A stretch of 64,000 nt of DNA from CAWCDJ01 sp963836015 (GTDB lineage: Bacteria; Acidobacteriota; Terriglobia; Bryobacterales; Bryobacteraceae). The stretch spans positions 239,099 through 303,098 of the forward strand of contig CAWIIF010000005.1 in NCBI GenBank assembly GCA_963836015.1, written 5' to 3'. Position numbers and translations under genes: made by a program. This document shows positions 52,286 to 60,591 of the stretch, one piece after another; position 1 is the first letter of the stretch; each line of letters starts with the position of its first letter. Below the pieces are notes generated by a model, which worked only from the letters and a program-made list of their open reading frames with translations, had not been told where the DNA came from and made no database searches.

Positions 52286-52825
52286 ATGAACAAGATCACC
52301 TACGAACAACCTATGGACGCCGTACGCCCGATGGAAGAGGCGAAGATGAGCAGATCCGAGGCCCTTGCTACGCGCCTCGAGGCTGGCGCATCGGCGCTGG
52401 CCGCATTTGCGAACACACTGTCCGAGGCAGAGTGGCAGACACGCCTCCCCAAGGACGGACGAAAGATTGGGGTTGTCGTGCATCACGTTGCCAGCGTGTA
52501 TCCCGTCGAAATCCACTTGGCCAGCCTGCTTGCCTCGGGCCAGCCAATCGCCGGTGTGTCTTGGGCCGCCATTCACACAATGAATAGCGACCACGCTAGA
52601 GGGAATGACGGCGCTACAAAGAGCGATACGCTCGCACTGTTAGCCAACAGCAGTGCTGCTGCTGCCGCTGCCATACGCGCCCTTACCGATGACGAGCTGG
52701 ATCGCGCCGCCCCCGTGTCGCTCAATAGCGATGCTCCGCTCACCTGCCAGTTCGTCATCGAGGATCATGCGGTGCGGCACAGTTACCACCACCTCGCCGG
52801 AATCCGGGCAGCACTTGGCCGTTAG
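52286..52825 (+). CDS. DinB/YfiT-family putative metalloenzyme
   Basis: 179 residues from the ATG at 52286, with AGGA 8 bases upstream. A four-helix bundle is predicted. 'RKIGVVVHHVASVYPVEIHL' and 'VIEDHAVRHSYHHLAGIRAALG' place histidines at the usual DinB positions for a nickel/zinc site (one in helix 2, HxxxH in helix 4). Characterised relatives include bacillithiol- and mycothiol-dependent S-transferases. The substrate here is unknown. The gene lies 10 bases before a PIG-L deacetylase, another family linked to low-molecular-weight thiols. Confidence 0.85.
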   Translation: MNKITYEQPMDAVRPMEEAKMSRSEALATRLEAGASALAAFANTLSEAEWQTRLPKDGRKIGVVVHHVASVYPVEIHLASLLASGQPIAGVSWAAIHTMNSDHARGNDGATKSDTLALLANSSAAAAAAIRALTDDELDRAAPVSLNSDAPLTCQFVIEDHAVRHSYHHLAGIRAALGR

Positions 52826-52835
52826 GACATCCAAG

Positions 52836-53657
52836 ATGAATAGGGACCTCAAGCTACTCGCCGTTCTGGCTCATCCGGACGATGAATCACTGGGCTTCGG
52901 CGGCACGCTCGCACGGTACGCAGCCGAGGGGGTCGAGACGTACCTCGTCACCGCTACGCGCGGAGAATGCGGCCGCTTCGGCTCACTCGGAAGGAGCGGC
53001 GATCCGATTGAAGTCGGGCGCGTCCGTGAAGCTGAACTGAGAGCCGCCGCGGCGGTGCTCGGTATCCGTGAAGTGTCCGTCCTGGGCTATCCGGACGGCG
53101 CCCTGGATACGGTTCAGGCCGACATTGCGATTCGCACCATTGTCACTCATATCCGGCGCATCCAGCCCCACGTGATTGTCACCTTTGGTCCGGAAGGAGG
53201 CTACGGACACCCCGACCATATTGCCGTCTCCCAATTCACGACTGCCGCGGCGATATGCGCCGCCGACATCAGATTCGGCATTGACGACGGTTCGCCACTG
53301 GATTTGCCTCCTCACCGCACTGCAAAACTCCACTACATGGCGTGGCGAAAGAACAAGTGGGATGCCTATCAAGCCGCCTTTCGCAAGTTGGCGCCGATGG
53401 TAGACGGCGTTCAGCGGCAGGCTGCTCCCTGGCCTGATTGGGCCGTGACAACCGAGATCGACACGTCCGTATATTGGCCGATCGTGTGGAAAGCGGTCTG
53501 CTGTCATCAGACACAGATGTCCATTTATGGGCGACTGGAGGATCTCACCGCGGTCCAGCAGACAGCGCTCTGGGGCTCACAGGAGTTCTATCGCACCTAT
53601 AGCTCGGTCAACGGCGGCCGCAAACTGGAAACCGACCTGTTTGAAGGGCTGCGGTGA
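52836..53657 (+). CDS. PIG-L (LmbE) family deacetylase, second copy
   Basis: 273 residues. 'LAVLAHPDDESLGFGGTLARY' is the first metal motif (HPDDE), 'VTATRGECGRFGS' and 'GPEGGYGHPDHIAVSQF' the second region with HPDH. This form is closer to MshB/Mca/BshB2-type amidases than the copy at 34624. It probably removes an acyl or amide group from a sugar or thiol conjugate in the cytoplasm. It is the last intact member of the SBP56 operon-like run; its TGA overlaps the start of the broken decarboxylase gene as GTGA. Confidence 0.9.
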   Translation: MNRDLKLLAVLAHPDDESLGFGGTLARYAAEGVETYLVTATRGECGRFGSLGRSGDPIEVGRVREAELRAAAAVLGIREVSVLGYPDGALDTVQADIAIRTIVTHIRRIQPHVIVTFGPEGGYGHPDHIAVSQFTTAAAICAADIRFGIDDGSPLDLPPHRTAKLHYMAWRKNKWDAYQAAFRKLAPMVDGVQRQAAPWPDWAVTTEIDTSVYWPIVWKAVCCHQTQMSIYGRLEDLTAVQQTALWGSQEFYRTYSSVNGGRKLETDLFEGLR

Positions 53658-53965
53658 GCCGTATGTCTTCATCTCGTATCGAAGAACTCAGAGTCCGCAC
53701 TGCGCCACTCGAGATGACGGAGGATCAGTTTCGCTCACTCGGTCACGACCTTGTGGATCGTGTCGCTGGCCTGCTGGCCTCGATTCGCAGATATCCAGTG
53801 ACTGCGGCGACGTCCCCGGAGGAAGTTCGCGCGGCTCTAGATGCGACCCGTGCGCTGCCGGAGCAGGGCCGGGACCCCGGCGCATTGTTACGCGAAGCAG
53901 CCAGCCTGCTGTTTGAGCACTCCCTGTTCAACGGCCATCCGGCCCGGTGCTGGCTACCCCACTGA
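53654..53965 (+). pseudogene. N-terminal remnant of a PLP-dependent aromatic amino acid decarboxylase
   Basis: 103 residues: 'APLEMTEDQFRSLGHDLVDRVAGLL', 'YPVTAATSPEEVRAALDATRALPEQGRDPGALLREAASLLFEHSLFNGHP' matches the start of the DOPA/tyrosine decarboxylase family (normally about 480 residues). After 'NGHP' the family continues with an aromatic 'GY' segment. Here the frame breaks, and the next frame gives only 'GYPT' before similarity ends. The PLP lysine and most of the enzyme are gone. The gene is cut just before the group II intron and IS cluster. A GTG start overlaps the PIG-L stop, so it was once the operon's next gene. Confidence 0.8.
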
Positions 53966-54107
53966 CCGGCTGAGCAAGGCGCATAGAATCTTATGCACCA
54001 CAGACCCAGTCAATCCAACCAGATGGGAACAATGCGAACTATTGGGGGCGGGCCACAGGGGTAGGCCTCAGCGGCAGGACGAGAACTCGCAGATCAACTC
54101 CACCGCG

Positions 54108-54678
54108 TCAAATGCGGTGCGGGTCAGACTCTGTCTGCGCATAATTCAGGTGCACGTTATCGAAATAGGCGCTGAGATCCAAATCTATGATGCGTGTCTT
54201 CTCCTCGACAATCCCTTGGGCTACTCGGGCTACAGCCCCGTGCGCTGTCCGCTTCGGTCGATATCCATACGACCCTGGTTGGAAATCCGCTTCGAAGATC
54301 GGGTTCCAGGATGAGCTTTAACGCCCCCTGCACCACGCGATCACGGATGGCAGGAATCGACAGGACGCGGACTTTCTTGCCCCCATCCTTGGGAATTTCC
54401 TTCTTCCGCGCCCGCATGGGCCGATACGTGTTGGTGACTAATTCCTCCCGAATCTGCCCGAGAAAACTCTCCGCGCCGCTTTCCTGGATGGCTTCGAACG
54501 TGACCCCATCAATACCTGGTGCCCCGCCATTACTTCTCGCCATCCGGTAGGCTTCCCGCAAAGTCTCCATCTTGCAGACGTGGACGTATAGTCCCCAGAA
54601 ACGCCAAGGCGGTTCTGCCTTCGCCTTGACATATAGACTCCTTCTCGGGTCCTGCAAAGTGATGGGTGATTTTGTCAT
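54108..54678 (-). pseudogene. Truncated, frameshifted group II intron reverse transcriptase
   Basis: From the ATG at 54678: 'CKMETLREAYRMARSNGGAPGIDGVTFEAI', 'YRPMRARKKEIPKDGGKKVRVLSIPAIRDRVVQGALKLILEP' are RT domains 0-2 of LtrA-like intron proteins. At about 54300 one extra G shifts the frame. Reading past it restores 'IFEADFQPGSYGYRPKRTAHGAVARVAQGIVEEKTRIIDLDLSAYFDNV', the next RT block with the first catalytic aspartate. Similarity stops there. The YADD box, X domain and endonuclease are absent. The protein cannot be active. The remnant lies antisense to its neighbours. Confidence 0.88.
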
Positions 54679-54868
54679 TTCACCCTTGCCTCCCGTTTTG
54701 TTAGAGCCGTTACAAACAGCAGGGCCTCTTCGCTCCACAGCGTTACCCCGCTTCCTCGCTACTACAGACCCGGCAGAATCCCTCTCGCCGTCCACCGATT
54801 TCCCGGTGCTACCGGTTATACGGCTTCCCTGCTCCGTCGATTTCTCGACGGGACGAGGAGGGTTTCTC
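54679..54868 (-). ncRNA. 5' part of a group II intron RNA (remnant)
   Basis: On the minus strand this stretch leads directly into the intron ORF and is full of short pairable blocks, such as CCGTCGA-GAAA-TCGACGG and CCGG-TAGCACCGGG-AAATCGGTGGACGGCG. It resembles domains I-III of bacterial introns by position and structure. The true 5' end (GUGYG) is not visible because the IS66 end abuts it, and domains V and VI are missing. Confidence 0.4.
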
Positions 54869-54926
54869 GTAAGCGGCTCGTGAACCGCTCTTCCTGAAGT
54901 ACTGGCGGGCGCTGCATTCTGGTGTC

Positions 54927-55257
54927 ATGGGTGACACTGCCATTGAGACGAGACCGGCCAACCCGAAAGCAGACGAGTGGGCCGAACGAATCGCTGCCCA
55001 ACAGCGCAGCGGAATATCTGTGAAGCAGTTCTGCAAAGAACAAGGGCTGACGGAGTACTCCTTCTATGCCTGGCGGAAACGGATCCAGGAAAACGGGCCG
55101 GTGCGGTTTGCGTTGGTGGAGAGGAGCGCGCGGCGGCAGGAGCGCATGACAGAGCCGGTACTGGAGTTGGTGTTGGCGACCGGCGGGCGGCTGCGGATCG
55201 GCACTGGCGTGGAATGTCGCTACCTTGCGAACCGTACTGGACGTGCTGCGCGGATGA
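54927..55257 (+). pseudogene. tnpA: IS66 TnpA accessory protein, frameshifted
   Basis: 'ADEWAERIAAQQRSGISVKQFCKEQGLTEYSFYAWRKRI' is the helix-turn-helix of IS66 OrfA. Near 55213 the string GGCGTGGAATGTCGC has one base too many. Removing it restores the usual ending 'VATLRTVLDVLRG' and a TGA (55255-55257) that overlaps the tnpB ATG as ATGA. With the extra base, the frame instead runs on into tnpB as one 227-residue protein. Confidence 0.75.
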
Positions 55258-55610
55258 TCCACCTGCCAGCCAGCGTGCGGGTGTACCTCTGCCTCACGCC
55301 GTGCGATATGCGTAAGAGTTTCGACAGTCTGCAGGCGCTGGTCCGCGACCACCTGGAATTGGACGCTTTCGCCGGCCACCTTTTTGTTTTTTCCAGCCGG
55401 CGGAAGGACCGCGTGAAGATTTTGTACTGGGATCGCGACGGTTTCGCCGTCTGGAGCAAGCGGTTGGAGGAAGGGACGTACGCAGTACCGTTTGAGGACG
55501 GCGCAGAACGCCGGCGTGAGATCACGGCGCAGGAATTAGGGGCGCTGCTGAGCGGCATCGATCTGAGCACAGCCAAACGTCGAAAACGCTACCGGCGCGC
55601 GGACGCATAA
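55254..55610 (+). CDS. tnpB: IS66 TnpB (Orf2) protein
   Basis: 118 residues from the ATG at 55254. 'MIHLPASVRVYLCLTPCDMRKSFDSLQALV' and 'LFVFSSRRKDRVKILYWDRDGFAVWSKRLEEGTY' are diagnostic of IS66 Orf2, an accessory protein needed for transposition of many IS66 members. Because of the upstream indel it can also be made as the C-terminal part of a TnpA-TnpB fusion starting at 54927. tnpC begins 65 bases downstream. Confidence 0.88.
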   Translation: MIHLPASVRVYLCLTPCDMRKSFDSLQALVRDHLELDAFAGHLFVFSSRRKDRVKILYWDRDGFAVWSKRLEEGTYAVPFEDGAERRREITAQELGALLSGIDLSTAKRRKRYRRADA

Positions 55611-55675
55611 AACATTTCTATCCGAGGATGTTTTCAGTTGGAAATGGACCGGTTTCCGCGTAAGCTAAATGCACA

Positions 55676-57313
55676 GTGCCGATCGATCCGAAGAGTTTGC
55701 CGCGGGATGCAGAGACGCTGCGGAAGATTGTCGTGGATTTGGCCGAGCAACTGGATCGTTCCCTGGCCGAGCAGAACAAGTTTCAGACTCTAATGCGCGA
55801 ACTGCTGGAAGCGCAACGCAATCGCAAGAGTGAGCAGTTGTCGAAAGAGCAGCTGGCATTGTTCGAGGCGGCCTGGCAGGCACGGAGTACGGAAGACGAA
55901 TCCGCTGCCGGCGAAGACGACGATGACCTCAATGGCGATGCGGGAGCCGGGGCCGTGCCCAAAGAAACGTCAAGCCAGAAACGGGGCGGGCGTCAGCCTC
56001 TGGCGCGGCATCTGAAGCGAGAGAGAATCGTTCACGATCTGGCCGAGGCGGAGAAGCACTGTGCCGGTTGTGGCAAGGACCTGCGGTTGATTGCCGAAGA
56101 GACCAGCGAACGCTACGAATACATCCCGGCGTCGATGAAGGTGATTCAGGACGTTTGTCTGAAGTACGCCTGCGACTGCACGGTGAGGACCGCCACCAAG
56201 CCAGCGCAACCGATCGAGAAAAGCACGGCCGGCGCAAGCCTATTGGCGCAAGTAATCGTAGCGAAATGGGCCGACCACCAGCCACTGCACCGGCAGGAGA
56301 AGATGTTCGAGCGGCATGGCATCGACATCTCCCGCAAGACCATGGGCGGCTGGATGGCGCAGTGCGCGGAACTGCTCGATCCTCTGTACCAGTTGATGAA
56401 AAAGGAGCTGTTAAGTTCCAAGGTGATCGGCACCGACGATACCAGCGTGAAGGTGCTGGACCGCAAACTTCCCTTTGCCAGAATCGGACGGATCTGGCCC
56501 TATGTCGGAGATGTTCATCATCCGGTGATCGTTTACGACTACACGCCCAGCCGATCGCGCGCTGGCCCGGCGAAGTTTCTGGAAGGATACAAAGGGTATC
56601 TGCAGGCGGATGCCTACTCCGTCTACGATGCATTTTTCAAGCCCCAGCGCGGGATGACGGAGGTGGGGTGTTGGATGCATGCGCGGAGGTACGTGCTCAG
56701 TCGCGTATTCCGCGGGAAGTTCGTGGCCGGTTTGCGCGAACTACACTCGGCCGGCAAACTGGCGTTCCACCGCAACCTGGAAGCTTTCGCAGCGCCGGCC
56801 GCGTTTGCCAGCATGCTGCGGACGCTCTTCCGCGCCGATTGGGTCGTGTACGCGAAGCGTCCCTTCGTAGGAGCCGAGCACGCCCTGCGCTATCTCGGTT
56901 GCTACACACACCGGGTAGCGATCTCGAACCACCGACTCGTGGCGCTGGAAGACGGCGAGGTTGTGTTTCGCTGGCGCGATTCGGCGCACAAGAACAAGAA
57001 GCGGCTGATGCGGCTCGCTCTGGATGAGTTTCTGCGGCGGTTCTTTCTGCACGTGCTGCCAAGGGGCTTCGTCCGCATCCGGCACTTCGGATTGTTTGCC
57101 CACCGCCGGCGCGCGGCCCTGCTGCCGCTATGCTTCGCGGTCCTGTCGGCAAATCCTGAACCAGCCCTCGGAACCTCGCCCCCAGACACTCCGCGGCCGC
57201 TCTGGACGTGCCCGCGATGCGGAGGTCCAATGGCGATTGTCGAGAGATTCACGGCCGCCGAAGCGCGGTTGCCCCTCCGTGCCAACATAGGTGAGACACT
57301 CTTCGTTCCTTAA
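55676..57313 (+). CDS. Chimeric transposase: IS66 TnpC N-terminus fused in frame to IS91-type C-terminus
   Basis: 545 residues from a GTG. Residues 1-339 are IS66 TnpC: leucine-rich helix, zinc-binding 'HCAGCGKDL', 'ASLLAQVIVAKWADHQPLHRQEKMFERHGI', DDE aspartates in 'IGTDDTSVKV' (Asp254) and 'YLQADAYSVYD' (Asp312), up to 'GCWMHARRY'. From about 341 it is the C-terminal half of an IS91-family transposase: 'VLSRVFRGKFVAGLRELHSAGKL', 'GAEHALRYLGCYTHRVAISNHRL', 'FRWRDSAHKNKKRLMRLALDEFLRRFFLHVLPRGFVRIRHFG', zinc-like 'WTCPRCGGPM'. The IS66 glutamate and the IS91 HUH motif are both missing, so activity is unlikely. The last nine residues come from the end of the inserted IS3-type element. Confidence 0.88.
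   Translation: MPIDPKSLPRDAETLRKIVVDLAEQLDRSLAEQNKFQTLMRELLEAQRNRKSEQLSKEQLALFEAAWQARSTEDESAAGEDDDDLNGDAGAGAVPKETSSQKRGGRQPLARHLKRERIVHDLAEAEKHCAGCGKDLRLIAEETSERYEYIPASMKVIQDVCLKYACDCTVRTATKPAQPIEKSTAGASLLAQVIVAKWADHQPLHRQEKMFERHGIDISRKTMGGWMAQCAELLDPLYQLMKKELLSSKVIGTDDTSVKVLDRKLPFARIGRIWPYVGDVHHPVIVYDYTPSRSRAGPAKFLEGYKGYLQADAYSVYDAFFKPQRGMTEVGCWMHARRYVLSRVFRGKFVAGLRELHSAGKLAFHRNLEAFAAPAAFASMLRTLFRADWVVYAKRPFVGAEHALRYLGCYTHRVAISNHRLVALEDGEVVFRWRDSAHKNKKRLMRLALDEFLRRFFLHVLPRGFVRIRHFGLFAHRRRAALLPLCFAVLSANPEPALGTSPPDTPRPLWTCPRCGGPMAIVERFTAAEARLPLRANIGETLFVP
56693..57291 (+). mobile_element. IS91-family fragment (C-terminal transposase region)
   Basis: The stretch encodes only the C-terminal part of an IS91-type rolling-circle transposase and begins abruptly inside IS66 tnpC. 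It ends at the inverted repeat of the IS3-type element at 57292. Sequence beyond that element (58904 onward) may be the rest of the IS91 3' region, but I cannot confirm this. Confidence 0.75.
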
Positions 57314-57365
57314 TTACAGTGCAGGGCGGAGAAAGATTCTCTTCGTGAACATCTTGAACAATCAT

Positions 57366-57863
57366 ATGGGTCCCGCTCCTTCCCCAGCGGTTTTGCCGTC
57401 GGTCGGACGGAGGGAACCCGAGCGTAGCGAGGGTGACCGGAGTGCCACTGACGGCAAAACCGGCGCCGCCGCCAAGCCCCGCCCCGATGCAGAGGTCGTG
57501 GCGCAGGCCAAGCGCCGCCGCTTCACCGCGGAATACAAACACCGCGTCCTGGCCGAGGCCGACCGGGCCAAAGGCTCCGGTGGAGTCGGAGCGCTACTCC
57601 GCCGCGAAGGTTTGTATTCTTCCCTGTTGACGACCTGGCGCCGCGAGCGGGACGCCGTCATCCTCCAGGCCCTGGCTCCCCAGAAACGCGGCCCAAAGTC
57701 CAAACGGGATCCCGTCGCGGAGGAGAATCAGCAGTTGCGCCGCGAAACCGAGCGTCTCACTGAAGCACTGCGCAAGGCAGAGATCGTCATCGACATTCAA
57801 AAAAAAGTGGCCGCTCTGTTGGGCCGCCCGATCCTGACGGTCGACCCGGAGGAGAAGCCGTAA
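57366..57863 (+). CDS. IS3-family transposase OrfA
   Basis: 165 residues from the ATG at 57366. After a low-complexity head, 'KRRRFTAEYKHRVLAEADRAKGSGGVGALLRREGLYSSLLTTWRRER' is the helix-turn-helix that binds the IS ends. 'EENQQLRRETERLTEALRKAEIVIDIQKKVAALLG' is the leucine-zipper segment. The stop overlaps the OrfB start as TAATG, so OrfB is translated by coupling and not by the -1 frameshift used by many IS3 members. Confidence 0.88.
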   Translation: MGPAPSPAVLPSVGRREPERSEGDRSATDGKTGAAAKPRPDAEVVAQAKRRRFTAEYKHRVLAEADRAKGSGGVGALLRREGLYSSLLTTWRRERDAVILQALAPQKRGPKSKRDPVAEENQQLRRETERLTEALRKAEIVIDIQKKVAALLGRPILTVDPEEKP

Positions 57864-58882
57864 TGGATGCGGTGCTGCAACTCTCTTCCACCGTCGGGAT
57901 CGAGTCTGCCTGTGAGGCGCTCGGCGTCGCTCGCGCTTCCTTCTATCGGCAGCGCCCACTGCTCGGGCCGGCCCTGTCCGTTCCGCTTGCCACGCCGGCG
58001 GTTCGGCCCATCCCGGCTCGCGCGTTGAGTTCCGACGAACGCGAATCGGTCCGTGCCCTGCTGAATTCCGAACGCTTCCAGGACTGCGCGCCCGCAGCCA
58101 TCCATGCGGCTTTGCTCGATGAAGGCCAATATGTTTGCTCGGCCCGGACCATGTATCGGGTTCTCGAAGAGGACGGGGCAACTCGCGAGCGCCGCGATCA
58201 ACTCACGCACCCGCCGTATCAGAAACCGGAATTGTTGGCCACCGCTCCCAATCAGTTGTGGAGCTGGGACATCACCAAGCTGCGTGGGCCTGTCAAATGG
58301 ACCTACTTTTACCTGTACGTCATCCTGGATGTTTTCAGCCGCTATGTCGTCGGCTGGATGCTGGCTCCTCGCGAAGGGGCCGAACTGGCCCGAAAGCTCA
58401 TCGAGGAAACCTGTGAGAAGCAGAACATCCAACCGGACCAACTGGGGATCCACGCCGACCGCGGCTCAGCCATGCGGTCCAAGCCGGTGGCCTTACTGTT
58501 GGCCGATCTGAGCGTGACCAAGACCCACAGCCGACCCTACACCTCCAACGATAATCCGTATTCCGAAAGCCAGTTCCGCACCATGAAGTATCGCCCCGAG
58601 TTCCCGGATCGCTTCGGTTGCATTCAAGACGGCCGCGCATTCTGTCAGACCTTCTTCCCCTGGTATAACGATGACCATCGGCACTCTGGGATCGGAATGA
58701 TGACGCCCGCCATGGTCCATTACGGCCTGGCCGCCGCAGTCCGTGAAAACCGGCAGCTAGCTCTCGACGCCGCCTACGCCGCTCACCCGGAACGCTTCGT
58801 CCGCCGACCGCCGACTCCAGCACACCTTCCAAAGGAAGTTTGGATCAACAAACCACAAAACTCAGACAAAGATACTCACTAA
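57863..58882 (+). CDS. IS3-family transposase OrfB (DDE integrase domain)
   Basis: 339 residues. An HTH_21 region ('ALLNSERFQDCAPAAIHAALLDEGQYVCSARTMYRVLEED') precedes the rve integrase core. The DDE triad is visible: 'LWSWDITKLRG', 'GIHADRGSAM' and 'NDNPYSESQFRTMKY'. The family's terminal 'FPWYNDDHRHSGIGMMTPAMVHYG' is present. All catalytic residues are intact, so the element may still be active. Confidence 0.93.
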   Translation: MDAVLQLSSTVGIESACEALGVARASFYRQRPLLGPALSVPLATPAVRPIPARALSSDERESVRALLNSERFQDCAPAAIHAALLDEGQYVCSARTMYRVLEEDGATRERRDQLTHPPYQKPELLATAPNQLWSWDITKLRGPVKWTYFYLYVILDVFSRYVVGWMLAPREGAELARKLIEETCEKQNIQPDQLGIHADRGSAMRSKPVALLLADLSVTKTHSRPYTSNDNPYSESQFRTMKYRPEFPDRFGCIQDGRAFCQTFFPWYNDDHRHSGIGMMTPAMVHYGLAAAVRENRQLALDAAYAAHPERFVRRPPTPAHLPKEVWINKPQNSDKDTH

Positions 58883-58903
58883 ATTCCATGTCGGAGTGTC
58901 TCA

Positions 58904-59593
58904 AAATCGTTGACACGCGCCGTGCGCGCTCCTCCGCCGCGGACCCAATCACTATGACTTGCTCTTTGAAAACGCGGATTGCTTCGGCGTCGGAACGCCA
59001 GGAATCGAACTGCGCGCGCAAACTCATAGTTCGACAACCTGCGCGTTGTCCGAAACCCCAATGCCGATTCAGGCGCCCTTCGGTTTCCCCCTGCTCCCGG
59101 ACTCGCAGATCTCCCGCAGCTATCCAAAACCCATAACATCGGGAGTCCAAACGGCTCACTTCAAGTCGCTCTATCGAAAACGCTCCGGCCCCAAGCTCCC
59201 GCCCATACCCAAGTGTGGGAGGGGTATGCGGCCCGCCTGTTCATTTCCTTTCGTGAACTCACGCCGTCACCGCATTTTCTCCCCAGTGGGCGTCGCCGAC
59301 GATCGCATGGGCAACTCGAACTGACGAACATGCTGAGCGAAACGTCTTGGGTTCTCAAACTGAACAGACACTTGCTGGCGGACTCAGACTCACACGCCAA
59401 TAGGCGGACGAAGGCGTTGCAGCGTCTCTTCGGAAGACGCCTGCTGGCGCTACACATTGATCAGCAGTCGCAGTCCACAGTAGTGACGTTCTCGCGGGCC
59501 GTAATCCTAGCCAAACATATTTGAAATTATGATTCCACCGGTCGTCTGGCTGAAGATCAAGTTGTCAAGGCAAGATCGGAGGCCCGACGACCG
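58904..59593. other. Region between mobile elements, no supported gene
   Basis: No frame here has a convincing start or family match. The frame through 58959-59324 contains a protein-like stretch ('MPIQAPFGFPLLPDSQISRSYPKPI') that could be debris of the interrupted IS91 element's 3' part. A-T-richer sequence at 59510-59535 may mark another element edge. No RNA gene is recognised. Confidence 0.4.
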
Positions 59594-60474
59594 ATGGAAC
59601 TGTTCGCAAAGCTGTTTTCCAGCCTGCTGGTTTTTGTATACCACTGCTTCGACCGCATCGTCATCCACGGGTATCTGAGCGGGCTGTCCCGCCCGGAACA
59701 AGTGGTCTATTTTTTCCGCGACGTGATCGGGGTTCCCGTGGTGGACAAAACGGTGTTGAGCAAACGAACCGGCGAGTATCGGGGATGGGTGGAGGCGTTC
59801 GCCCGCAATCACAAGATCCCCATGGAGTGGGCACAGAAGGGCGTCCGGAAGGAGATTGCGTGCGGTCCCGTCTGCGCCGCATGGAACGGGCCGGCCAGTA
59901 TGGCGTCTATTTCATCTTCCAGAGTATGGAACAGGGGCCGACCTTTCGCTGTTCCATCCGCTTCGCCACCTTCCAGGCGCAGTGCTTGAACGTTCACGTC
60001 GAGTTCCCGCTTTTGCAGCGGCTCGCGTCACTCATCGCGGTGGGAACCGCGAAGTTTCCCGGCATCAAGATCCACGACACGCGCATGATCCGGCTCATGG
60101 AGGTTTTGCTGCATGGCGGCACTACGGCCGGCGGGTGGACGGCCAAGCAGATCCACGACGCCCTCCTGACCGCCTTCCACCTCTCCGCTGAGCGCTACGG
60201 CTTGAACCAACTTCGCTATGACCTGCGCAAAATGAAGGCGCATGGCCTGATCGAGCGAGACGGCAAACGCTACGCCTACCGGCTGACCGGAAAGGGGACA
60301 AAGGTTGCCCTCACCTTCGTGCTTTTCCACCAGCGCTTATGCGGCCCCCTTGCAAACAGCCTCTTTCACCACCAACCCAACAATGACGCCCGGCCCAACA
60401 GCAAACTGGAAGCCGCCTTTCACAAAGCCGATGAGTCCATCCGCAACGTCATCCAACTGCTTGAGGCGGCTTGA
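59594..60474 (+). pseudogene. Frameshifted, internally deleted gene of a mobile-element-associated family
   Basis: 'MELFAKLFSSLLVFVYHCFDRIVIHGYLSGLSRPEQVVYFFRDVIG' starts in one frame. Near 59852 a base is missing (AAGGAGATT where AAGGAGGATT would keep the frame). The other frame then carries 'DCVRSRLRRMERAGQYGVYFIFQSMEQGPTFRCS'. A jump follows to a C-terminal winged-helix-like part ('IHDTRMIRLMEVLLHGGT', 'LRYDLRKMKAHGLIERDGKRYAYRLTGKGTKVALTFVLFHQRLCGPLANSLF'). From memory of related proteins of about 450-500 residues, a middle section of about 200 residues is lost. I do not know an assigned function; repeated copies in soil genomes suggest a mobile gene. Confidence 0.7.
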
Positions 60475-60591
60475 CTTGAGATTCGTTGAAGTATTTCTGT
60501 TTACGATTAAAGGCGTAAGGATCTAACGTCAGTCATGATCTGTTTTGCGGGAATCCGCACGCACACTGCTCGGACGCTGTCGCAGCTCCGC

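Larger units (their letters stand above)
54869..56692 (+). mobile_element. IS66-family element, right part lost
   Basis: GTAAGCGGCTCGTGAACCGC at 54869 is a typical IS66 terminal sequence. The order tnpA, tnpB, tnpC follows. The right-hand end and the 3' third of tnpC are missing. At about 56693 the reading frame runs straight into an IS91-type transposase. The left end sits against the group II intron remnant, so IS66 inserted into or beside it. Confidence 0.75.
57292..58903 (+). mobile_element. IS3-family element inserted in the IS91 fragment
   Basis: TGAGACACTC (57292-57301) and its exact reverse complement GAGTGTCTCA (58894-58903) bound the two transposase genes, with TG...CA termini as in IS3. 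The flanking triplets (AGG on the left, AAA on the right) do not match, so no target duplication is seen. The left end interrupts the IS91 coding region. Confidence 0.75.

Noticed and set aside
54108..54150. GGGTCAGACTCTGTC as a REP/IS200-type signal
   Set aside because: Only one copy is visible and no Y1 transposase is near. It is more likely debris at a breakpoint.
57400..57470. GAGCGTAGCGAGGGTGACCGG as a CRISPR-like or REP repeat
   Set aside because: It occurs once here and lies inside the IS3 OrfA frame.
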